Source: Rahnella bonaserana
Lineage (GTDB): Bacteria; Pseudomonadota; Gammaproteobacteria; Enterobacterales; Enterobacteriaceae
Assembly (NCBI RefSeq): GCF_019049675.1
Contig: NZ_JAFMOW010000065.1
Location: 124,001 to 188,000 of the forward strand
DNA length: 64,000 nucleotides
Direction of reading: 5' to 3'
Of this stretch, positions 57,688 to 64,000 are shown in pieces. The notes under the pieces are model-generated. The model was not told the DNA's origin. It saw only the letters and a list, made by a program, of their open reading frames with translations, and made no database searches. The position numbers were made by a program, and so were the translations under genes. Each line of letters begins with the position of its first letter. The stretch's first letter is position 1.

Positions 57688-58839
57688 ATGCGTAAGGAGT
57701 GGCTTGGAGCTGTCATTATCGGTTTGCTGTTAAGTGGTTGTGCCACTGACGATACCCAGCAACAACAACCGGCACCGCAACAAGCCTATAACGGCCCGGT
57801 GGTGGAAATCGGCGGGGCTGATCCGCGTTACGAACCTTATAATCAGGGCACGATGCAGGATTATACCGTTAACGGTAAAACCTATAAAATCGTCAAAGAC
57901 CCGTCGAACTTCTCTCAGGTCGGTCAGGCTGCCTGGTATGGCCAGGAAAATGGCGGCAATACCACTGCAATCGGTGAAGAATTCGATCCGACCGCTATGA
58001 CTGCCGCCCACCCGACGCTGCCGATCCCAAGCTATGTTCGCGTCACCAACATGGCAACAGGCCGTATGCTGGTTGTGCGTGTTAATGACCGTGGTCCTTA
58101 TGTGCCGGGCAAAATCATTGACCTGTCACAGGCAGCCGCAGATCGCCTGAATCTGACCAACAGCACTAAAGTCCGTGTCGATTTCATCAACGTGGCACAA
58201 GACGGCACATTGTCTGGTCCGGGTACGATTGGTACGACTGTCGCTAAACAATCTTATGCCCTGCCGTCACGTCCAAGTTTAGGGGCCAGCAACATGGGCA
58301 CGCCGACGCTGACCGCTCAGCCGGTGGATACCTCAGACGTGCGCCCGATCAGTAACAGCACCCTGAGCAATCCAAATGCTGCCCCCTTGACCAATGATGA
58401 AGATAACAACGCCACCGTAGCCGCAGCGCCAGCAGCAACCACCATGTCCGGTAACAGCGGCAGCGGCGGATTCCTCAGCGCGCCAACGCCACTGCGTCAG
58501 GGCGTGTTAGAAAGCAGTGAACCTGTGGCAGCACCGGTTGCTGTCGCCAATACCGCACCGGTCGCCGCGGCTACAGCCACCGCAGCGCCTGCGCATACTA
58601 CAGCGGTTCCTTCATCAGGTTATATGGTGCAGGTTGGCGCACTGAGTAATCCTCAGAACGCGCAGTTATGGCAAAAAAGCCTCAGCCAGCGTTTTTCTGT
58701 ACCAGGCAAAGTGCAGGCTAATGGCAGCACCTACCGCGTGCAGCTTGGGCCGTTCAGTACCCGCCAGCAGGCCGAACAGTTGAAACAGCGACTGGCCAGC
58801 GAAGCCCAGCAGCAGTCTTTCATCACTGCCAGCATGTAA
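57688..58839 (+). CDS. rlpA: Endolytic septal-ring lipoprotein RlpA
   Basis: RlpA is an outer-membrane lipoprotein with a double-psi beta-barrel and a C-terminal SPOR domain; in Pseudomonas it is a lytic transglycosylase for naked glycans. The 383-residue protein has lipobox LLSGC, a DPBB region (AAWYGQENGGNTTAIGEEF, RVNDRGPYVPGKIIDLS), a long Ala/Thr/Val-rich linker (about 190-305) and SPOR (YMVQVGALSNPQNAQ to the end). Enterobacterial RlpA may lack the enzymatic activity. Confidence 0.94.
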   Translation: MRKEWLGAVIIGLLLSGCATDDTQQQQPAPQQAYNGPVVEIGGADPRYEPYNQGTMQDYTVNGKTYKIVKDPSNFSQVGQAAWYGQENGGNTTAIGEEFDPTAMTAAHPTLPIPSYVRVTNMATGRMLVVRVNDRGPYVPGKIIDLSQAAADRLNLTNSTKVRVDFINVAQDGTLSGPGTIGTTVAKQSYALPSRPSLGASNMGTPTLTAQPVDTSDVRPISNSTLSNPNAAPLTNDEDNNATVAAAPAATTMSGNSGSGGFLSAPTPLRQGVLESSEPVAAPVAVANTAPVAAATATAAPAHTTAVPSSGYMVQVGALSNPQNAQLWQKSLSQRFSVPGKVQANGSTYRVQLGPFSTRQQAEQLKQRLASEAQQQSFITASM

Positions 58840-58849
58840 TTTAGAAATG

Positions 58850-58870
58850 CGGGGCTGCGGCCCCGTTTTT
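58850..58870 (+). terminator. rlpA terminator
   Basis: CGGGGC-TGCG-GCCCCG is followed by TTTTT, 10 bases after rlpA. Just beyond it, TGTCTTATAA occurs twice within 30 bases. Confidence 0.85.
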
Positions 58871-59011
58871 ATAAGGACCCTGTCTTATAAAGACTTTGTC
58901 TTATAAGTAAAAGTCAGTAAGCGCCGGTAATCGAAGATGTCTGACTTATGACTCTTCTGCTATAGTGGCGCACGTTTATCACTTACTCCCACGGATGTTG
59001 TTGTCCCGATC

Positions 59012-60220
59012 ATGAAACTTGTAAATACTTCACGTTTAGTCAAAAGCCTCGCATTTGGCACCGTAATCACTTTAAGTGCAGCGTCCGCCTATGCCGACGA
59101 TGTTAATTTAAAAACAATGATCCCTGGCGTTCCGCAAATCGATGCTGAAGCCTATATCCTGATCGACTACAACTCCGGTAAAGTTCTGGCAGAAATGAAT
59201 GCCGACGCACGCCGCGACCCTGCCAGCCTGACAAAAATGATGACCAGTTATGTTATTGGTCAGTCCATTAAAGCTGGCAAAATCTCGCCAACGGATATCG
59301 TGACCGTCGGTCAGGATGCCTGGGCAACCGGTAATCCGGTGTTCAAAGGCTCCTCACTGATGTTCTTAAAACCAGGCGATCGCGTACCGGTTTCCGAACT
59401 GAACCGCGGGATCATTCTGCAATCGGGCAACGACGCCTGTGTAGCAATGGCGGACCATGTTGCCGGCAGCCAGGACGCTTTCGTTGCCATCATGAACAAT
59501 TACGTGAACGCGCTGGGTCTGAAAAATACCCATTTCGGTACCGTTCATGGTCTTGATGCCGCCGGTCAGTACAGCTCCGCCCGTGATATGGCGCTGATTG
59601 GTCAGGCGCTGATCCGCGATGTGCCGGAAGAATACGCCACCTATAAAGAGAAAGAATTCACCTTCAACAATATCCGCCAGATGAACCGTAACGGTTTGCT
59701 GTGGGATAACAGTCTGAACGTGGATGGCATTAAGACGGGTCATACGGATTCAGCGGGTTATAACCTGGTGGCTTCTGCGACTGAAGGCCAGATGCGCCTG
59801 ATCTCTGCCGTCATGGGTGGTCACACCTACAAAGGCCGTGAAGTTGAAAGTAAAAAACTGCTGACCTGGGGCTTCCGCTTCTTTGAAACAGTTTCTCCGC
59901 TGAAGGCCGGGAAAGAGTTTGCGTCAGAGCCTGTCTGGTTCGGCGATACCGACCGTGTTGCGCTGGGTGTCGAAAAAGATGCTTACCTGACGATCCCGCG
60001 TGGCCGTATGAAAGATCTGAAAGCCAGCTATGTTCTGAACACCCCGGAACTGCACGCTCCATTGCTGAAAAATCAGGTGGTTGGCTCAATCAACTTCCAG
60101 CTTGATGGTAAAACCATTGATGAGCGCCCTCTGGTGGTCATGAACGAAGTGAAAGAAGGTGGCTTCTTCGGTCGCATCGTGGACTACATCAAACTGATGT
60201 TCCACCACTGGTTCGGTTAA
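59012..60220 (+). CDS. dacA: D-alanyl-D-alanine carboxypeptidase PBP5
   Basis: PBP5 trims pentapeptides in peptidoglycan. The 402-residue protein has a signal peptide ending ASAYADD and catalytic motifs SLTK, SGN ([11 protein letters not shown]) and KTG ([12 protein letters not shown]). The C-terminal amphipathic membrane anchor is at [20 protein letters not shown]. The length is nearly that of E. coli (403). It is transcribed separately from rlpA. Confidence 0.97.
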   Translation: MKLVNTSRLVKSLAFGTVITLSAASAYADDVNLKTMIPGVPQIDAEAYILIDYNSGKVLAEMNADARRDPASLTKMMTSYVIGQSIKAGKISPTDIVTVGQDAWATGNPVFKGSSLMFLKPGDRVPVSELNRGIILQSGNDACVAMADHVAGSQDAFVAIMNNYVNALGLKNTHFGTVHGLDAAGQYSSARDMALIGQALIRDVPEEYATYKEKEFTFNNIRQMNRNGLLWDNSLNVDGIKTGHTDSAGYNLVASATEGQMRLISAVMGGHTYKGREVESKKLLTWGFRFFETVSPLKAGKEFASEPVWFGDTDRVALGVEKDAYLTIPRGRMKDLKASYVLNTPELHAPLLKNQVVGSINFQLDGKTIDERPLVVMNEVKEGGFFGRIVDYIKLMFHHWFG

Positions 60221-60344
60221 GTTACTGCTTGAAAAAGTTTGCAACAATCCCCATATAACCGGTATAGATTATGGCTCCCGCTACGGCGGGAGTTATACTT
60301 TCAGAGACAAAACTTAACACGCTGTACAACACGCTGGAGTGCAC

Positions 60345-60608
60345 ATGAAAACCAAACTGAACGAACTGCTCGAATTCCCTTGTCCCTTTACTTACAAAGT
60401 AATGGGCCTGGCACAACCCGAGCTGGTGGACCAGGTTGTGGAAGTCGTGCAACGCCATGCGCCTGGTGACTACAATCCTCAGGTAAAACCGAGCAGTAAA
60501 GGGAATTACCACTCCGTTTCTATTACGATCACTGCCACCCACATCGATCAGGTCGAGACCTTATACGATGAGCTGGGCAATATCGAAATTGTCCGCATGG
60601 TGCTGTAA
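60345..60608 (+). CDS. ybeD: YbeD family protein (DUF493)
   Basis: The 87-residue cytoplasmic protein is identical in length to E. coli YbeD and highly conserved ([34 protein letters not shown]). The fold is ACT-like, and the function is unknown, although a role near lipoate metabolism has been suggested from its neighbours. The start ATG was chosen over an ATG-like extension two codons upstream, by homology and the CTGGAG ribosome-binding site. Confidence 0.95.
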   Translation: MKTKLNELLEFPCPFTYKVMGLAQPELVDQVVEVVQRHAPGDYNPQVKPSSKGNYHSVSITITATHIDQVETLYDELGNIEIVRMVL

Positions 60609-60684
60609 GCCCTTTCTGACCGATACGCGCGGGAGCCACAACACTGTCGCGCGTTCTCCCCTTCTCTGACTGACGATAACTGCC

Positions 60685-61368
60685 GTGCAACCACATAACC
60701 CGCAAGAACGTATCGTACTGCGCCAGCTTGGCCTTCAGCCTTATGAGCCTGTTTCTCTGGCCATGCATCATTTTACTGAGCACCGTAATGCTGACTCACT
60801 TGATGAGATCTGGCTGGTTCAGCATCCGCGTGTCTTTACGCAGGGTCAGGCAGGCAAAGCTGAACATGTTCTGATGCCCGGTGATATTCCGGTTATCCAG
60901 AGCGATCGCGGTGGTCAGGTGACGTATCACGGTCCCGGTCAGCAAGTGATGTACGTGATGGTCGATCTCAAGCGAAAAAAACTCGGCGTCCGTCAGTTGG
61001 TTACGGCTATTGAACAAACGGTGGTCGATACGCTGGCACATTTCTCCATTGATGCTTATCCGCGGGCTGATGCGCCGGGTGTGTATGTCGATGGAAAAAA
61101 GATTTGTTCGCTCGGTTTGCGTATCCGTAAAGGCTGCTCGTTACATGGTCTGGCACTGAATATTGATATGGATCTGGAGCCTTTCCACCGCATCAATCCC
61201 TGCGGATATGCCGGCCTTGAAATGACACAGGCCAGTCTCGAAAAGCCCGGCTTAACCGTCGATCAGGTCATGCCCGTTCTGGTGAAATCCTTTAATCATC
61301 GCCTTGATTATCAGCAGGTTGATTATCTGCCGTGGCAAATTGAACACTATTCCTCTTCGGCGGAATGA
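60685..61368 (+). CDS. lipB: Lipoyl(octanoyl) transferase
   Basis: LipB transfers octanoate from acyl carrier protein to lipoyl domains. It has 227 residues and starts at GTG. The catalytic Lys lies in [11 protein letters not shown] and the acyl-thioester Cys in RINPCGYAG. The substrate-pocket motif [12 protein letters not shown] is also present. Its product is the substrate of LipA, encoded 334 bases downstream. Confidence 0.96.
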   Translation: MQPHNPQERIVLRQLGLQPYEPVSLAMHHFTEHRNADSLDEIWLVQHPRVFTQGQAGKAEHVLMPGDIPVIQSDRGGQVTYHGPGQQVMYVMVDLKRKKLGVRQLVTAIEQTVVDTLAHFSIDAYPRADAPGVYVDGKKICSLGLRIRKGCSLHGLALNIDMDLEPFHRINPCGYAGLEMTQASLEKPGLTVDQVMPVLVKSFNHRLDYQQVDYLPWQIEHYSSSAE

Positions 61369-61702
61369 TTTTTCAGATTCAAAAACTGCGTCATAAAATC
61401 TGCTGCGAAAAAATATTTACACATCATTAACACCCTCTCGCCCACAAGGGGTGCTTGTGAGAAAAGCTAATATTTTCAATCCACTGAAATCATTTCAGGA
61501 TTGTTTTTTCGAGAATTATTCTTGTTTAAGGTTAAATAATTGCAGCATTTAGCACTCCAGGCCATGACGAAGGGCTGAACGTAGTCATGCTTCGATGATA
61601 TAATTTCCGCATTATTTCTACTTTTTTTGATGAATCAGCCAGTTCATTGAATGTCCTGAAAAAACTCGGGTAACGAGTGATAAACCTGGAAGCTGCGAGA
61701 TT
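61369..61702 (+). other. lipB-lipA intergenic region
   Basis: In E. coli the LysR-type gene ybeF lies here; only 334 AT-rich bases remain and no remnant of ybeF was recognised. A small hairpin CACAAG-GGGTG-CTTGTG lies near 61453-61469. An extended -10 element TGATATAAT (61596-61604) without a good -35 is the likely lipA promoter. Confidence 0.5.
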
Positions 61703-62668
61703 ATGAGTAAACCGATTCAGATGGAACGCGGCGTCAAATACCGCGATGCAGACAAGATGGCGTTAATCCCGGTGAAAACCGTGGTCAGTGACCGGCAGGA
61801 AATGTTACGTAAGCCGGCATGGATGAAAATCAAATTACCTGCCGACTCAACAAAAATTCAGGGCATTAAATCAGCGCTGCGCAAGAACGGCCTGCATTCT
61901 GTCTGTGAAGAAGCAGCTTGTCCTAACCTTTCCGAATGCTTCAACCACGGCACTGCGACCTTCATGATCCTGGGGGCTATTTGTACCCGTCGCTGCCCGT
62001 TCTGCGACGTGGCGCATGGTCGCCCGACCGCACCAGACACTAACGAGCCGGAAAAACTGGCGCAGACCATCTCTGATATGGGCCTGCGTTATGTGGTGAT
62101 TACTTCTGTTGACCGTGACGACCTGCGTGATGGCGGTGCCCAGCACTTTGCTGACTGTATTACTGCAATCCGCGCGAAAAATCCGACCATCAAAATCGAA
62201 ACACTGGTGCCGGATTTCCGTGGCCGTATGGATCGCGCACTGGACATTCTCAACGCCAGCCCGCCGGATGTGTTTAACCACAATCTGGAAAACGTGCCGC
62301 GCGTTTACCGCCAGGTTCGTCCTGGTGCGAACTACGAATGGTCCCTGACCTTGCTGCAACGCTTTAAAGAAGCGCACCCGGATATCCCCACCAAGTCTGG
62401 CCTGATGGTCGGTCTGGGTGAAACGAACGAAGAAATCATCGAAGTGATGCGCGACCTGCGTCGCCACGGTGTGACTATGCTGACGCTCGGCCAGTACTTA
62501 CAGCCAAGCCGTCACCATTTGCCGGTTCAACGTTACGTGAGCCCGGAAGAGTTTGATCAGATGAAAGAAGCAGCGATGGAAATGGGCTTCACCCATGCAG
62601 CCTGCGGTCCGTTCGTGCGTTCTTCTTATCACGCCGATCTACAAGCCAAAGGCTTAGAAGTTAAATAA
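61703..62668 (+). CDS. lipA: Lipoyl synthase
   Basis: LipA is a radical SAM enzyme that inserts two sulfur atoms into octanoyl groups. The 321 residues match E. coli. The sacrificial auxiliary cluster is in [12 protein letters not shown] and the SAM cluster in CTRRCPFC. The C-terminal RSSYHADLQ supplies the Arg-Ser-Ser cluster ligand. It is convergent with tatE across a bidirectional terminator. Confidence 0.98.
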   Translation: MSKPIQMERGVKYRDADKMALIPVKTVVSDRQEMLRKPAWMKIKLPADSTKIQGIKSALRKNGLHSVCEEAACPNLSECFNHGTATFMILGAICTRRCPFCDVAHGRPTAPDTNEPEKLAQTISDMGLRYVVITSVDRDDLRDGGAQHFADCITAIRAKNPTIKIETLVPDFRGRMDRALDILNASPPDVFNHNLENVPRVYRQVRPGANYEWSLTLLQRFKEAHPDIPTKSGLMVGLGETNEEIIEVMRDLRRHGVTMLTLGQYLQPSRHHLPVQRYVSPEEFDQMKEAAMEMGFTHAACGPFVRSSYHADLQAKGLEVK

Positions 62669-62728
62669 AGTCTTACGTGGTGCTTCGGCACTGCGTTTAA
62701 TATTTTGTTACTTCTTATCGCCTAAAAC

Positions 62729-62760
62729 AAAAAAGGTTGTTCGCAAGAACAACCTTTTTT
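62729..62760. terminator. Bidirectional terminator between lipA and tatE
   Basis: A perfect 14-base palindrome (AAAAAAGGTTGTTC, loop GCAA, GAACAACCTTTTTT) gives U tracts on both strands, ending the convergent lipA and tatE transcripts. Confidence 0.95.
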
Positions 62761-62812
62761 ATGTCTGGCTTTTCACGTCAGCAGAGACGACAAAGACTTT
62801 TGAAAAGAATTC

Positions 62813-63019
62813 TCAGTCTTTATGCTCGACACGTTCAGCCGGTTTTGCTTCTGCTGTTTTTTCAGCAGATGCCGGAGCCGGATCATCATTCATGGCTTTC
62901 TTAAAGCCACGCAGTGCTGCACCTAGGTCGCCGCCCAGAGAACGCAGTTTGCTGGTACCGAACAACAGGACGATCAGCACGCCGACCACCAACAATTTAG
63001 TAATACTTAGACCTTCCAT
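62813..63019 (-). CDS. tatE: Sec-independent translocase component TatE
   Basis: TatE is a TatA paralogue that contributes to twin-arginine protein export. The 68-residue protein (E. coli 67) has an N-terminal span ([18 protein letters not shown] in part), the hinge [24 protein letters not shown] and a charged tail. The lone location, away from tatABC and facing lipA, favours tatE over tatA. Confidence 0.94.
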   Translation of the reverse strand: MEGLSITKLLVVGVLIVLLFGTSKLRSLGGDLGAALRGFKKAMNDDPAPASAEKTAEAKPAERVEHKD

Positions 63020-63275
63020 ACATACCTTCTTTACACTGAGTGCCGGAAAACAGCAGTGACAATTTGTCGCTATTAACGGCCATTCGCGACGTTAATACAA
63101 CCCGAAAATGTAACAGAACGGATCCAGAACTGTGCGCATTATGACCATAGTGAGCTATTATGAGCGTGAATAGCATACGCATAAAGTAATTCTGACTTTA
63201 TTTACAGCAAAACCACTTCTATTTTGATTTCGACCCGTTTTATCAACCGGGTTTGCGAACCCTTAATGAGAACCG

Positions 63276-64000
63276 ATGCCGAAAAAGCTTCAAACGACTC
63301 TGGTTAACGATACTCATCATTCCGGCCTGCGTTTTGCGAAACGGACTTATTTACCCCGCATTGTCGGACTGGGCACAGGCTGTTTCTGTGTCGGCTCGGT
63401 AATGATTGAACATTCAACGCCCGTCTGGCTGTGGCTGTTACTGTTTTTCAAAGGATTTATCTGGCCGCATCTCGCCTACTGGAAAGCAAAACGTTCAGCG
63501 ACGCCGTTTAAAAGTGAAATTCAGAACCTGCAGGTTGATGCGATTTTCGGCGGCATCTGGATTGCCGTCATGGGGTTCAATGCCCTGCCCTCAGCGACTA
63601 TTTTCGCCATGATGGGCATGAATAATATTTCAGCGGGCGGCAAGTCGTTGTTCTTTCGCTGCGTTATCGCACAAATTAGCGTTGCGCTGGCATTACTGTG
63701 GGTCGCGAAAATTCCTTTCCTGCCTGAAACTTCGCCGTTTCAGCTTTATCTCTGTTTGCCGATGATCATGATTTACCCGATTTTCCTCGGTAACGTCACC
63801 TACCGGACATACCGAAAGCTCGCCGAACACAAACAGGCGATTATGCAGATAAGCGTTCGCGATGGTCTGACCGGCCTTTATAACCGCCGTCACTGGGAAT
63901 CGCTGCTGAACACTGAGCTGGAAAGTTTCCGGCGTTACCGGCATAAGACGACGCTGGTGCTGATTGATATCGATCACTTCAAGAGTATCAACGATAACTA
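63276..64000 (+). CDS. MASE2-GGDEF diguanylate cyclase (DgcC/AdrA-like), 3'-truncated by window end
   Basis: The ATG opens a frame running off the window. About 241 residues are visible. They comprise a MASE2 membrane sensor domain with about five spans (LPRIVGLGTG, FIWPHLAYW, GGIWIAVMGFNALPSAT, YPIFLGNVTYRTYRKLAEHK) and the start of a GGDEF domain (RDGLTGLYNRRHWE, LVLIDIDHFKSINDN). The layout and many residues match E. coli DgcC (AdrA/YaiC), which makes c-di-GMP for cellulose production. The active-site GGDEF lies beyond the edge, so activity cannot be judged. In E. coli dgcC is not next to tatE. Confidence 0.88.
   Translation, partial: MPKKLQTTLVNDTHHSGLRFAKRTYLPRIVGLGTGCFCVGSVMIEHSTPVWLWLLLFFKGFIWPHLAYWKAKRSATPFKSEIQNLQVDAIFGGIWIAVMGFNALPSATIFAMMGMNNISAGGKSLFFRCVIAQISVALALLWVAKIPFLPETSPFQLYLCLPMIMIYPIFLGNVTYRTYRKLAEHKQAIMQISVRDGLTGLYNRRHWESLLNTELESFRRYRHKTTLVLIDIDHFKSINDN

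Noticed and set aside
58871-58910. Doubled TGTCTTATAA after rlpA as a regulatory repeat
   Set aside because: It is two short copies only, without symmetry or known matching motif, and could be chance or slippage.
1-64000. CRISPR array, prophage, toxin-antitoxin or defence island
   Set aside because: No regularly spaced repeats, cas genes, phage structural genes or recognised defence families were found. Nearly all space is filled by conserved core genes.

Overview
The window is a 64-kb piece of an enterobacterial chromosome (Enterobacterales). Most genes are clear orthologues of Escherichia coli genes, and the order largely follows the E. coli ybgI to tatE interval (about min 14-16): ybgI, phrB-ybgA, ybfA, kdpFABCDE, seqA-pgm, ybfF, ybfE, fldA, fur, chiPQ, glnS, nagE/nagBACD, asnB, a Met-Leu-Gln-Gln-Met-Gln tRNA array, ubiF, miaB, ybeZYX-lnt, gltIJKL, ybeL, leuS-lptE-holA-nadD, rsfS-rlmH-mrdAB-rlpA, dacA, ybeD, lipB, lipA and tatE. 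Departures from E. coli (no dtpD or ybeF here, a periplasmic class II cyclic-nucleotide phosphodiesterase, a chemoreceptor between ybfE and fldA, a yqjI-like regulator after kdpE, a MASE2-GGDEF gene after tatE) and many ERIC elements point to a Yersiniaceae-type genus such as Rahnella, Ewingella or Serratia. The genus is an inference.

Region 1 (1-4.7 kb, minus strand): YbgI, the phosphodiesterase, photolyase PhrB and the DUF523/DUF1722 protein YbgA. A dyad resembling a light-responsive MerR-family (LitR/CarH) operator lies before ybgA-phrB. Region 2 (4.7-13.9 kb): ybfA, then the complete kdp potassium-uptake operon with its sensor and regulator. Four ERIC elements crowd this region, and one occupies the kdpC/kdpD junction. 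Region 3 (13.2-18 kb): a PadR/YqjI-like regulator with a perfect operator palindrome, then an AT-rich sulfatase-family phosphoethanolamine-transferase-like gene. That gene is bracketed by two 65-bp copies of the pgm 3' end and terminator. The seqA-pgm operon follows.

Region 4 (18-25 kb): ybfF, ybfE, a flagellar-type chemoreceptor behind a sigma-28 promoter, flavodoxin, Fur and the chitoporin pair chiPQ. Region 5 (25-36 kb): glnS and the divergent nagE / nagBACD amino-sugar cluster with NagC and CRP sites, then asnB. chiP also has a NagC operator, so chitin-sugar uptake and catabolism appear to share one repressor, encoded here. Region 6 (36-48 kb): six tRNA genes, ubiF, miaB, ybeZ-ybeY-corC-lnt and the gltIJKL glutamate/aspartate ABC transporter with a sigma-54-like promoter and NtrC-like sites. 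Region 7 (48-64 kb): leuS, LPS-assembly and replication genes, the elongasome and cell-wall genes (mrdA, mrdB, rlpA, dacA), lipoate synthesis (lipB, lipA), tatE and the 5' part of a DgcC/AdrA-like diguanylate cyclase cut by the window end.

No phage, transposase, CRISPR array or dedicated defence system was seen. The most unusual items are the AT-rich gene framed by pgm-tail duplications, the candidate light-type operator before ybgA-phrB, ERIC elements inside operons that supply a stop codon or ribosome-binding site, and NtrC-like sites downstream of a sigma-54-like promoter before gltI.
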